From positions 248,001 to 312,000 of the forward strand of contig NZ_FOMT01000004.1 of NCBI RefSeq assembly GCF_900112695.1: a stretch of DNA of 64,000 nt, given 5' to 3'. Positions 15,727-24,805 of the stretch are shown here, one piece after another; the first letter of the stretch is position 1, and each line of letters opens with the position of its first letter. This stretch comes from Paenibacillus catalpae (lineage in GTDB: Bacteria; Bacillota; Bacilli; Paenibacillales; Paenibacillaceae). Both the position numbers and the translations under genes were made by a program. The notes under the pieces are model-generated. The model was not told where the DNA came from and did not search any database. It saw only the letters and a program-made list of their open reading frames with translations.

Positions 15727-15975
15727 TTAGCCAACGTAGCTCCCCACCTTTTCCTCATTATTAACCACGTTTACAGCTTTCCGCCCGGTAATCCTCTCCT
15801 TCTGACCATCAATGTAGAGATAGACAACATCCTCCAGATTAGGAGGAAGCATCGCATACTCATCGATTGGCAGATCACTGGTGTTAACCATCCAATCCAG
15901 AAGAGTTCCCGCCCGGTTCTTATCGATAAGAAGGCGCAGCCGGTTCTCGCCCGTCTGGCCTGTCCTTGAAATGAC
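15727..15975 (-). pseudogene. Remnant of an ABC transporter ATPase C-terminus
   Basis: The minus strand frame ending at TAA 15727 reads ENRLRLLIDKNRAGTLLDW and then LPPNLEDVVYLYIDGQKERITG, matching the C-terminal P-x-L-E-D-V-x-L-x-L-T-G signature of exporter-type ATPases. Everything N-terminal, including Walker motifs, is missing, and an in-frame stop occurs just upstream of about 15980. Together with the adjacent permease scrap it marks a lost ABC exporter. Confidence 0.45.
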
Positions 15976-15989
15976 AAATTTCTCTCACC

Positions 15990-16367
15990 GTATCTCCTTT
16001 ATTGCAAAAATATTTTCTATAAAACGGTCTCATTATTAACCTATTAATTCATTATGGTTAAAATACAATAATTTTCCTAATCATCCGCTTTACTTAACTT
16101 TTTATAGTGAATCGCAAGAATGTATCCCTATATTTCCCACACAACATTCAATTGGTAATTTACTCCATTTTAATTTTATTTAATTCCAAATTAAGGGTGT
16201 TCATCGCTTTAAGTAAAAATGGATAAAACTAGAAACTTTCGTGTTGACGCTGTCGTCTGCTGTCTATTATAGTTATTTAGTACTAGATTGGTGTCGAATG
16301 ACGGGGTCTAATTACCTAAATTTGACTCATCGAGATTTTACTATAAAAGAAGAAAGGAAGTGAATCT
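15990..16367 (+). promoter_or_regulatory. AT-rich intergenic region with promoter for the giant surface protein
   Basis: No gene is seen in this 378-base stretch. TTGACG (16244-16249) and TATAGT (16268-16273), 18 bases apart, form a good sigma-A promoter, giving a 5' leader of about 90 bases before the AAAGGAAG site. The upstream 200 bases are very AT-rich, as expected for an UP element or bent DNA. I looked for c-di-GMP riboswitch hallmarks and did not find them. Confidence 0.55.
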
Positions 16368-19300
16368 ATGTTGGCTCGATCATCAGCCTTTACAAGAATT
16401 GCACTGTTGCTCCTTGTACTGGGTGTCATGCTCGCAGTCACGCATCCAACTGCCTCCAAAGCAGCAGTAAATGTCGTTGACATCAAGAGCAATGCGATGA
16501 ATTTGGGTACACCTACCTTGGTTTCCGGTGTAACCGGGAATAAGGATGCAATCTACAGGTACACCAACGTGATTAAAAGAGACGGCATAACGGTTGATGC
16601 CAAAGTTACCATTAAGGAAGCAACCACCGGTGCATCACTGCACAACAATGTATTGGATAATGCCGGGACAGGCTTTGATGAGCGGTTTAACCCCTGGGTA
16701 ACAACTGGCTCTGGAACCGGTTATCTGACCTTCCACTTTGACTTTATTGATCAGGCAACCGGCGATCCGGTTTCGATCAAGAACTTCTTTGTGACGCTAA
16801 TCGATATTGACGGCAGCAGTGCATCGGCTAAGGAATATATCGAGATGTCTGGTTTTGCAAGCTATTCTGTGAATAATCCTACACAGCTTGTCATTGGCCC
16901 CGGCTCCAGCGGCAGAACGAAGTTTGCGGGAAGAAACTCTTCCCTGAACGGAACTACATTCGACAACACGGCGTCGGCTATCGTCAACTATACCGCGCCT
17001 GTTAGCGCACTGGATCTTGTCATCGGTAATACCAACAGCCTAAGTCAACGGCAGTTTTCCATCAACTTTGGTGCTCCGGGCGGTAATTTTACTAATCCGG
17101 TACAAGTAGACAACGCTTCCTCCCCAACAATCGATGTTACGATTGATGACGGCGGAGACGGCAAACTGACCGCAGGCCAAGATACTCTCAGCTCTGTAAA
17201 AGTTTCAGGCTCGACTACCGCTGGTGTTGGACAACCTGTCACTCTTACGGTGAAGGATTCCTCGAACACAGAACGGAACTATGCAACAAACGTTGGAACA
17301 GACGGAAAATACTCCGTTCAGCTTGATTTCTCCGACCTGAAATACGGAACTATTACCGTATCCGCAGATACCGTCAATGTGCAGGGAAATCCGGCCAAGA
17401 CGGCAAATGATACAACCGATAAGGTAAACACGAAGCCAACTGCGGAGAATGCTGGTTTTGAGGGGGATGAAGATACGGTCTTCAACAAATCCCTTAGCGA
17501 TAAAGGCAACGACGCTGATGGTGATTCAATCACTTATTCTCTTGTAACTGCTCCTACGCACGGCATTTTGACTCTGAATCCGAACGGATCTTTTACATAC
17601 TCGCCAAATGCGAATTACAACGGTCCGGACAGCTTTACTTACAAGGTAAACGATGGTTCGCTTGACTCGGGTACATCTGCGGTTGACCTAACGGTTAACC
17701 CGGTTAATGATAAGCCTGTAGCCAATGATTCCAGTACAAGCACCGAGGAAGGCACGCCGGTAGATGGCACGGTATCAGCATCGGATATCGATGAAGATAT
17801 ATTGCATTTCCTCAAACAAGATGAACCGCAGCACGGTACAGCTGAACTAGATCCGGTGTTAGGAACTTACAAATATACGCCTGACGACGGCTTTATCGGA
17901 ACAGACACCTTTACTTTCACAGCCCATGATGACACTGATGAGTCTAATAAGGCTACCGTCACCATCACGGTAACGGAAGCACCTAATGCTGCACCAGCAG
18001 CACAAGATGGCAGTGAAAGTACTAATGAAGATACTCCGGTTAACGGTTCGGTAACGGCAACAGACGGCGACAACAATCCGCTCTCTTATTCCGTTGTTAC
18101 ATCGCCGGTTAACGGCACATTAACGATGAACCAAGACGGAACCTTTACCTATACACCAAATGCTAACTACAACGGTGCCGACAGCTTTACTTATAAAGCG
18201 AATGACGGCAAAGCCGACTCCAATGTCGCGACCGTTAGCTTGACGATTAATGCAGTAAATGATAAGCCTACTGCGAATAATTCAAGCAAGACCACTGACG
18301 AGAATGTACCTGTGAGCGGAACGGTAACAGGACAGGATGCTGAAGGAACAGCACTTACTTATAGCCTTGATACAGCTCCTGTAAATGGTACGGTCGTCTT
18401 GAACAGCGACGGCACTTACACCTATACGCCAAATTCGAACTACTCCGGTTCGGACAGCTTTACTTTTGTAGCGAACGATGGAGAATTAGACTCCGCTCCT
18501 GCTACAGTAACCATCACGGTTAACGAAGTAAATGAAGCACCAGCTGCTCAGAACGATTCTCTGCAAACCGAGGAAGATAAACCTCTTAACGGCAGCGTTC
18601 ATGCAACGGATGGCGACGGTGATAACCTGCAGTATTCGATAGTTGGCGAGCCTTCCCACGGCGATGTAACCATGAACCCGAACGGTACGTTCACCTACAC
18701 GCCTGATGCCAATTACAATGGTGCCGACAGCTTTACGTTTAAAGCGAATGACGGCTCGGAAGATTCGAATACGGCATCAATCAGCATCACAATTACAGCT
18801 GTAAACGACGCGCCAACTGCTGATGCCTCCAGCAAGACAACTGCCGAAGATACCGCAGTAAGTGGCAGCGTGACCGGACAGGACATTGACAGCAGTACGC
18901 TGACTTATTCTCTTGTTACCGGCCCAGCTAATGGTACGTTAACGTTTAATGCGGATGGCACTTATACGTATACGCCGAATTTAAACTTTAACGGTACCGA
19001 CAGTTTTACCTTTAAAGCGAATGATGGGGCATTGGACTCCGCACCAGCGACGGTTACGATCACGGTCACTCCGGTGAATGATGCTCCTGGTTCGGAGAAC
19101 AGCACCGTCAGCACTGCAGAGGATACGCCGGTGATCGACAAAGTAAAAGCAAGCGATGTTGACGGCGATTCCTTGACCTATACGCTTGTGAATGAGCCGG
19201 ATCACGGCACGCTTACTTTCAACCAAGACGGCACCTTTACTTACACACCGAATCCGAATTACAACGGCCCGGACAGCTTCACTTTTAAAGCAAATGACGG

Positions 19301-22300
19301 CAAGCTTGTTTCACCTGAAGCGACTGTCAGCATTACCGTAACGCCTGTAAACGATGCACCAACAGCAAATGCGGGAAGCAATACAACGTCTGAGGATCAA
19401 CCGGTAACCGGCACAGTAACCGGCGGTGATGTGGATGGCACAACTCCAACCTACGTTATCGTGACGGAGCCTGAGCATGGCACAGTGGTATTGAATCCGG
19501 ACGGCACTTATACGTATACGCCAGATCCTAACTACAACGGTCCGGACAGCTTCACATTCAAGGCTAATGACGGCACTTCGGATTCTGCTCCAGCAACTGT
19601 GGACCTTACGGTTACTGCAATAAATGATGCACCAACTGCATCTGACGACTCCGCGGTTGTTGATTCCGGCTTGAGCGTAACGGACAGCTTGATTGCCCAA
19701 GACGTTGATGGCGATCCCCTCACCTTCTCGGTTGTGACACAGCCGGCGCATGGTAAGGTTGTTATTAACAACGACGGCACATACACGTATACGCCTAATG
19801 CAGGTTACGGCAGCACAGACAGCTTTACGTTTAAAGCAACCGACGGCTCCCTGGATTCCAATACTGCAAAAATTTCCATTACTGTTCGTCTTCTAGACGG
19901 ATGGGTTGGCGACCGCAGCGTAACGGATACATCCGAGTGGACAGTAGCTCCAAACAAACCGCTGAAGATCTCTGCCATTACAGATATTTCGGCAACAACG
20001 GTTAAAGCAGCCTTTGACTTCGACGGCCCGGATAACGGCACCGAGAATGATACGTTGACTTTAACACTGGCTAATGAAGAGACTTACTTAACAGACGGAT
20101 TCAAGAAATGGGAAAACGTGCAATATCGTCTTCCAGCAGAAGCAGCAAGCGGAGCTCATGCGGTAACCTTCACCTCTTCGAAGGGTGAAACGACATTACC
20201 GGCAGAACCTGCTTCCAAGCTGCAAAACAATAACTTTACGGTGATCCGCACCGTATCCATTGACGGAACGGTTAAAGATCGCAATACCCAAGCACCTATT
20301 GAAGGAGCAAAGGTAACTCTGTATGACCCGACAGGAACCAATAAAGTAGCTGATACAACAACAAATGCTTCTGGTTACTACAGCTTCCCGAATGTACGTA
20401 CCGAGCATTACCTGGTTGTTGTAGAGAAGCAGGGCTATGCATCCCGTAATCAAGTGATTAACGCCCTGCCTGGACAAGCAGCTGATACTACCGTTCATCA
20501 GAACTTTGAGCTGGTGAAATACATCTTGAAGCTGAGCGCTAACCCTAGCTCCATCGTAGGCGACGGCCACACCATTTCGAAGCTGACGGCTGTTCTGACT
20601 GACATTGACGGCAAACCGCTCAAAGACGTCAACATCACCTTCTCGGCTTCGCTTGGAACCTTTATTGGTTCCCCGAATGCTGTTACGGATGCAGCGGGTA
20701 AAGCAACGATTCAATATCAATCGTCCAAGATCGAAGGTATTTTATCGCAAAGCGTTCCGGTAACAGCTACGGCTAATGACGTTGAACGCAGCATTTACGC
20801 GCAGGAGCAGATCATCATTACGTTTGAGCCTGCCTCTGTAACAGGTGTTGTTGCAACAACGGATAACGGCACACGCACAATCGTTGCAGGTGCTGTTGTC
20901 AAAATTACAAAAGACTTTGACGGCGACGGCATTATCGATTTCGCAGCCGAAGCGATTACCGACGCGGACGGCAAGTACAACATCGCTGTACCACGCGGTG
21001 ACGAAAGCTACAATATTGAAGTGATTAAGACGGTTCAAGTGGGCAATGAGACCAAAGAAGTCTCCTTCAAACAAACCGTTGAAGTTGGTGAAGTAAGCGG
21101 CCGTGCGGGTGAAGTATTCGAGTCGACCAAGACCGTTACCGGCATCCTTACACAAAAGCTTCCGACCGGACAAAATGACATGCTGAATCAGCAGTTCATG
21201 AATCAGGTAACCGTGAAGCTGATCGGCCCTGCACCGGACCACCGTGAATATACAGCGCCTTTGACGGCTGACGGTGTATTCAATATTCCAGGCCTCGAGC
21301 TGAATACGGAATATCAGATTGCCATTATCTTCAAGGTTCCTGATGCGGAACATCCGGGCGCCTTCAAAGACATCATTATTAACGCCGTTGACAATAACGG
21401 CACGCTGCCAAAGATCAAGCTGGCAGCCGATGGCGAAATGAACATCCTGAGCGAGCTGATTGACCCGTACGGTGACATTACCGACATTGCTACCCACGCT
21501 GCAATTGACGGAGCAACGGTGAAGCTGTACTACGCGAATACGGCACGCAATATTACAAACGGCAATACGCCTGACACGGAAGTTACCCTTCCTGCTATCG
21601 TTGGCTTTGCCCCTAACGACAACGCGAACCCGCAGACAAGTAAAGACGGCGGTAAATACGCGTACATGGTATACCCGACAACCGATTACTACATCGTAGC
21701 AACGGCTCCAGGCTATATCACTTACACGAGCCCAACGATTCCAGTCGAGTTCGCAATTGTCCGCCATGATATTCAAATGTCCAAGGCAAGCGTATCTACC
21801 GGCAAGCCTAACGTTGTTGTTAACGTATCGGTAGACAAGGACAGACAGGAAGAGAATACAGCAGGCAAGATTAAGGTGGAGTACCTGAACAACGGTACTA
21901 AACAAGCAACAGGAGCAACCGTTACGCTGACTCTTCCCGCAGGCACGGTTGTAACGAATGCAGACGGCGGCAAGGCGGACGGCAATACCGTAACCTGGAA
22001 TGTCGGCGATCTGAATATCGGAGATAAAGGCACACGCCATGTAGAAGTGAAGTATCCGTCCATTAAGGAGACAGAGCTTCTCGTGACGATCTCCGCTGAA
22101 GGTAAAGCAAACCAAGCGCTGCTGAACCCTGAAGCGGCAAAAGCATCCGTGAAGGTATTGCTGTTCAAGACCGGAGAAGAGATTGTTAAGCACCAGCGCT
22201 ACATTCTTGGCTTCCCTGACGGCAAATTCAAACCAAGCCAGAAGCTCACCCGCGGCGAGCTCGCAGCGATTATCGCACGCCTGCTTAACGGCGGATCGAC

Positions 22301-22808
22301 AACGCTGAAAGCTGATTACGATGATGTACCGTCCACCCACTGGGCAAGCGGTTATATCCGGATCGTAACGGACAGCGGCATCTTCAAAGGCTTCGCAGAC
22401 GGCACCTTCCATCCGAATCAAGCGGTTACCCGTGAGGAATTGGCTACGGTTATGGTCCGCTACTTGAAGCTTGAGACATCCATGCCGATTACACCGCAAT
22501 TCGGAGACAGCGAAGGACGCTGGTCAAGCGCAGCGATTGAGGCCTTGTTCCGTAACGGCCTGACAACGGGTTATCCGGACGGCACCTTCCAACCGGGCAA
22601 AGACATCGTCCGTCTTGAAGCGGTAACCTTGATTAACCGCCTCTTGTACAGAGGACCGTTGACCGGGGTTGAACCATCCTTCCCGGATGTTGCGAAGAGC
22701 AACTGGGCGTTTGGTCAAGTTGAAGAAGCAACAAGAAGCCACGAAGCTACACGCACTTCGGACGGCAACGAGCATTTCGTGAAAGCATTGGATGACAACG
22801 TGAAGTAA
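16368..22808 (+). CDS. Giant SLH-anchored surface protein with nine cadherin-like repeats
   Basis: A 2146-residue secreted protein. Signal peptide: residues 1-32, cleavage after SKA. An N-terminal domain (about 33-250) of unknown type is followed by an Ig-like linker and nine tandem repeats of about 91 residues (356-1175). These are the tandem-95/cadherin-like type: each has T-x-E-D, x-D-x-D-x-L-x-Y-S, G-T-x-T-Y-T-P-N-x-N-Y-x-G-x-D-S-F-T-F-K-A-N-D-G and ends in VND. Then come carboxypeptidase-regulatory-like (about 1294-1370), invasin/Big-1-like (about 1384-1485), CNA-B-like and DUF11-like (about 1806-1900) domains, and three SLH domains (about 1940-2110) that bind the secondary cell-wall polymer. 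The Asp/Glu-rich loops suggest calcium binding. Likely an adhesin or matrix protein. Confidence 0.92.
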   Translation: MLARSSAFTRIALLLLVLGVMLAVTHPTASKAAVNVVDIKSNAMNLGTPTLVSGVTGNKDAIYRYTNVIKRDGITVDAKVTIKEATTGASLHNNVLDNAGTGFDERFNPWVTTGSGTGYLTFHFDFIDQATGDPVSIKNFFVTLIDIDGSSASAKEYIEMSGFASYSVNNPTQLVIGPGSSGRTKFAGRNSSLNGTTFDNTASAIVNYTAPVSALDLVIGNTNSLSQRQFSINFGAPGGNFTNPVQVDNASSPTIDVTIDDGGDGKLTAGQDTLSSVKVSGSTTAGVGQPVTLTVKDSSNTERNYATNVGTDGKYSVQLDFSDLKYGTITVSADTVNVQGNPAKTANDTTDKVNTKPTAENAGFEGDEDTVFNKSLSDKGNDADGDSITYSLVTAPTHGILTLNPNGSFTYSPNANYNGPDSFTYKVNDGSLDSGTSAVDLTVNPVNDKPVANDSSTSTEEGTPVDGTVSASDIDEDILHFLKQDEPQHGTAELDPVLGTYKYTPDDGFIGTDTFTFTAHDDTDESNKATVTITVTEAPNAAPAAQDGSESTNEDTPVNGSVTATDGDNNPLSYSVVTSPVNGTLTMNQDGTFTYTPNANYNGADSFTYKANDGKADSNVATVSLTINAVNDKPTANNSSKTTDENVPVSGTVTGQDAEGTALTYSLDTAPVNGTVVLNSDGTYTYTPNSNYSGSDSFTFVANDGELDSAPATVTITVNEVNEAPAAQNDSLQTEEDKPLNGSVHATDGDGDNLQYSIVGEPSHGDVTMNPNGTFTYTPDANYNGADSFTFKANDGSEDSNTASISITITAVNDAPTADASSKTTAEDTAVSGSVTGQDIDSSTLTYSLVTGPANGTLTFNADGTYTYTPNLNFNGTDSFTFKANDGALDSAPATVTITVTPVNDAPGSENSTVSTAEDTPVIDKVKASDVDGDSLTYTLVNEPDHGTLTFNQDGTFTYTPNPNYNGPDSFTFKANDGKLVSPEATVSITVTPVNDAPTANAGSNTTSEDQPVTGTVTGGDVDGTTPTYVIVTEPEHGTVVLNPDGTYTYTPDPNYNGPDSFTFKANDGTSDSAPATVDLTVTAINDAPTASDDSAVVDSGLSVTDSLIAQDVDGDPLTFSVVTQPAHGKVVINNDGTYTYTPNAGYGSTDSFTFKATDGSLDSNTAKISITVRLLDGWVGDRSVTDTSEWTVAPNKPLKISAITDISATTVKAAFDFDGPDNGTENDTLTLTLANEETYLTDGFKKWENVQYRLPAEAASGAHAVTFTSSKGETTLPAEPASKLQNNNFTVIRTVSIDGTVKDRNTQAPIEGAKVTLYDPTGTNKVADTTTNASGYYSFPNVRTEHYLVVVEKQGYASRNQVINALPGQAADTTVHQNFELVKYILKLSANPSSIVGDGHTISKLTAVLTDIDGKPLKDVNITFSASLGTFIGSPNAVTDAAGKATIQYQSSKIEGILSQSVPVTATANDVERSIYAQEQIIITFEPASVTGVVATTDNGTRTIVAGAVVKITKDFDGDGIIDFAAEAITDADGKYNIAVPRGDESYNIEVIKTVQVGNETKEVSFKQTVEVGEVSGRAGEVFESTKTVTGILTQKLPTGQNDMLNQQFMNQVTVKLIGPAPDHREYTAPLTADGVFNIPGLELNTEYQIAIIFKVPDAEHPGAFKDIIINAVDNNGTLPKIKLAADGEMNILSELIDPYGDITDIATHAAIDGATVKLYYANTARNITNGNTPDTEVTLPAIVGFAPNDNANPQTSKDGGKYAYMVYPTTDYYIVATAPGYITYTSPTIPVEFAIVRHDIQMSKASVSTGKPNVVVNVSVDKDRQEENTAGKIKVEYLNNGTKQATGATVTLTLPAGTVVTNADGGKADGNTVTWNVGDLNIGDKGTRHVEVKYPSIKETELLVTISAEGKANQALLNPEAAKASVKVLLFKTGEEIVKHQRYILGFPDGKFKPSQKLTRGELAAIIARLLNGGSTTLKADYDDVPSTHWASGYIRIVTDSGIFKGFADGTFHPNQAVTREELATVMVRYLKLETSMPITPQFGDSEGRWSSAAIEALFRNGLTTGYPDGTFQPGKDIVRLEAVTLINRLLYRGPLTGVEPSFPDVAKSNWAFGQVEEATRSHEATRTSDGNEHFVKALDDNVK
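17433..19890 (+). repeat. Nine-copy in-gene tandem repeat (about 273 bp units)
   Basis: Nine successive units of about 273 bases encode the cadherin-like repeats. Copies 3-8 are the most alike, sharing blocks such as the sequence for YTPNxNYNGxDSFTFKANDG. Copy 2 is the most diverged, with SASDIDEDILHFLKQDE in place of the usual sequence. The DNA is not identical between copies, so the array is old or codon-scrambled, but unequal crossing-over could still change copy number. Confidence 0.9.
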
Positions 22809-22817
22809 CAACAGATT

Positions 22818-22857
22818 AGGCCGGTATTCCTTGAACTGAAGGACTACCGGCCTTTCT
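22818..22857 (+). terminator. Rho-independent terminator
   Basis: AGGCCGGTA (22818-22826) pairs with TACCGGCCT (22845-22853), followed by TTCTTC. It lies just behind the giant surface-protein gene. Confidence 0.8.
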
Positions 22858-22962
22858 TCTCCCGAATATTTCGTAACGGAAATTAGGTCATTAGTCTAAA
22901 TAAATAGAGGACTTTTACCGAAATGGTATTTATACAAAAAAATAGGAGAGTGTATTTTCGCA

Positions 22963-23580
22963 ATGAACGTAACGTATTCAGAACTTCGCGCAAGAGCAAG
23001 AGAGAGCCTGCAGGGCAATTGGGGGAAATCAATCCTAGCCCTTATTGTATACGGAATAGTTGCCGGACTAATCGGGATATTTACCCTTATTCCGTTTGTA
23101 GGCTATATCGTGCAATTCCTCACTACAGGGGCACTTACGCTTGGCTTTATCATCTTCTTTGTTGGCATCGCGAGAAAAGAAGGCCCTCCGATCAGCGAAG
23201 TATTTAGCGGCTTTTCACATTTCCTTAAAGCCCTTGGTGTTTATTTTTTCATGACCATCTTTACGTTGCTTTGGTCGCTCCTGTTCATTATTCCAGGCAT
23301 CATTGCTTATTATCGCTACTCGCAAGCTTATTACATTCTTCAGGACAATCCCGATATCGGAGCGCTTGAAGCCATTCGTCAAAGCAAGCAATTAATGAAG
23401 GGCCGCAAGTGGAAGCTTTTTGTGCTTCATCTTACGTTTATTGGATGGGTGTTCCTTGCACTCCTTACTTTTGGCATCGGATTCCTTTGGCTCTACCCGT
23501 ATTTCTTTGTAACTCAGGCTCATTTCTACGATGAAATCACAGGCAGAATAATTCCTCCACCCCACCCAGATTCGTTCTAA
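22963..23580 (+). CDS. DUF975 family membrane protein
   Basis: A 205-residue membrane protein of the DUF975 (YciC-like) family: an N-terminal amphipathic stretch YSELRARARESLQGNWGKS, about five hydrophobic segments, the cytoplasmic loop GIARKEGPPISEVFSGF, the LLFIIPGIIAYYRYSQAYYIL segment with DNPDIGALEAIRQSKQLM, and the end YFFVTQAHFYDEI. The ATG follows TAGGAG. A paralogue of the same length lies at 51655-52272. Function unknown; it sits behind a secreted-protein gene with its own leader. Confidence 0.85.
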   Translation: MNVTYSELRARARESLQGNWGKSILALIVYGIVAGLIGIFTLIPFVGYIVQFLTTGALTLGFIIFFVGIARKEGPPISEVFSGFSHFLKALGVYFFMTIFTLLWSLLFIIPGIIAYYRYSQAYYILQDNPDIGALEAIRQSKQLMKGRKWKLFVLHLTFIGWVFLALLTFGIGFLWLYPYFFVTQAHFYDEITGRIIPPPHPDSF

Positions 23581-23636
23581 CGAAAAGTAGACAGCAGCCA
23601 AATAAGGATATGACGTTTCGTTAGCTCGCGCGAAAT

Positions 23637-23685
23637 AGGGCAGTTCCAAAAACCAAGCGGTTTTTGAAACTGCCCTATTCTTTTT
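23637..23685. terminator. Long-stem Rho-independent terminator, probably bidirectional
   Basis: AGGGCAGTTcCAAAAACC pairs with GGTTTTTGaAACTGCCCT (stem 23637-23676, one mismatch, AAGC loop), followed on the plus strand by ATTCTTTTTC. It lies between the DUF975 gene and the convergent siderophore receptor. Confidence 0.85.
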
Positions 23686-23694
23686 CTCCGTTTA

Positions 23695-24708
23695 TTACTT
23701 CTGAAGAGCCTCCAGGACCGCTTTGACCCCGTAGCTATTGCCGATTGGACCATAGCCCAACGCAAGCTCGCCGTTAATGCCATAGACATGATTATTCGTT
23801 ACAGCCTTCAGCTTCTTCCATACCTCGCTGTTTTCCCATTGAGCGGTAGCTGCTGGAATGGTCTTATCGCTGTAGTTAAAGTAACCGAGGAACAAATAAT
23901 CCGGATCCAGGGCGCTCAGTCCTTCCAGACTAATCTTCTCCCCTTCAGTCATCGTATCGGAAGCTGGGGCTTTAAGGCCCATGCCCTCATAATACTGCTT
24001 CGTATAATTAGTACCTTGCAGCCATACTTCATTCTCACGAACCTGCACGAAAGCTACGCTGCCATCCAGATTGGCCAGCTTCTCTTTGGCTGAAGCCAAA
24101 TCTGCTTTGAACTTGGATACATACTGCTCGGCCACATCCTCTTGGCCCAGAATTTCGCCGAATTTCGTTACGAGTGAAGGCCAGTCCGACCATACATCCG
24201 TTTGCTGTTCATCAATCATCACGGTAGGAGCAATCTTCGTCAGGTCGGCTGCAATATCCTTGTTAATTGCATTACCTGCGAGAATGAGATCAGGTGCGTA
24301 AGCCAGCAGCTTCTCCATATTCACTTGCGTGTTTTCACCGACAATCTGAATATCCTTTACTTTATCGACATAAGGCTTGTACTCATCGGAATGAAGCACG
24401 GACTGCTTCTCTGTGAATGGCAGGGCCAGTCCTACCGAATCGACATTAAACAGCAGAAGCGAGTCGATATAGCCCCAATGTACAACCGCGATTTTCTTGG
24501 GCTGTTCCTTGATTGTCACCTCACCGTTCGCATCTTTAATCGTGCGCGGGAATTTAGCCGCTTCAGATGCGTCTGTTGCTTCAGGCGTACTTGCTGCTTC
24601 ACTCCCGGCGTTATTCGTTTTATTGTTGGCGTTGTTGCCGCCGCAGGCACTTAGCAGCAATACGAGGCTTAATGCCGTTAATATGATTGGAAACCATTTC
24701 GCTTTCAT
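23695..24708 (-). CDS. Iron-siderophore ABC transporter substrate-binding lipoprotein
   Basis: A 337-residue class III binding protein (FecB/FhuD type). The lipobox is LLLSAC with Cys22. The mature domain starts FPRTIKDANGEVTIKEQPKKIAV, followed by VNMEKLLAYAPDLILAG, a typical siderophore-binder region. A GAAAGGGAATG site sets the start and a Fur box lies about 30 bases upstream. It would capture a ferric siderophore for the two FecCD-type permeases encoded upstream. The locus has an AraC regulator between receptor and permeases. The siderophore is unknown. Confidence 0.9.
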   Translation of the reverse strand: MKAKWFPIILTALSLVLLLSACGGNNANNKTNNAGSEAASTPEATDASEAAKFPRTIKDANGEVTIKEQPKKIAVVHWGYIDSLLLFNVDSVGLALPFTEKQSVLHSDEYKPYVDKVKDIQIVGENTQVNMEKLLAYAPDLILAGNAINKDIAADLTKIAPTVMIDEQQTDVWSDWPSLVTKFGEILGQEDVAEQYVSKFKADLASAKEKLANLDGSVAFVQVRENEVWLQGTNYTKQYYEGMGLKAPASDTMTEGEKISLEGLSALDPDYLFLGYFNYSDKTIPAATAQWENSEVWKKLKAVTNNHVYGINGELALGYGPIGNSYGVKAVLEALQK

Positions 24709-24734
24709 GATTCATTCCCTTTCCATCTCTTATT

Positions 24735-24753
24735 AATAACAATTATCATTATC
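24735..24753 (-). promoter_or_regulatory. Fur box upstream of siderophore receptor
   Basis: The minus strand reads GATAATGATAATTGTTATT, matching the 19-base Fur consensus at 16 positions. It lies between the AraC gene and the receptor start, so iron should repress the receptor separately from the upstream genes. Confidence 0.75.
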
Positions 24754-24805
24754 AATCAAATCCTATCATCTCCCCTTGCGAAAGCAAATAGAGAAATTCC
24801 TGTTT

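Noticed and set aside
15990..16367. Searched for a c-di-GMP riboswitch ahead of the giant surface protein, because such genes are often targets
   Set aside because: The conserved GEMM core sequence and paired P1 stem were not found by eye. A covariance-model search would be decisive.
17433..19890. Tandem repeats considered as a CRISPR array or minisatellite
   Set aside because: The units are about 273 bases long, in frame, diverged at DNA level and encode cadherin-like domains. There are no short identical repeats with unique spacers.
20742..22499. A 585-codon open frame on the minus strand within the giant surface-protein gene
   Set aside because: It is antisense to a clearly coding gene, has no ribosome site, and is rich in Cys, Arg and Asn in a pattern expected from reverse-complemented repeat-rich coding sequence.
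22923..23207. A 94-codon plus-strand frame at the start of the DUF975 gene
   Set aside because: It overlaps the DUF975 gene in another frame and has no domain or ribosome site of its own.
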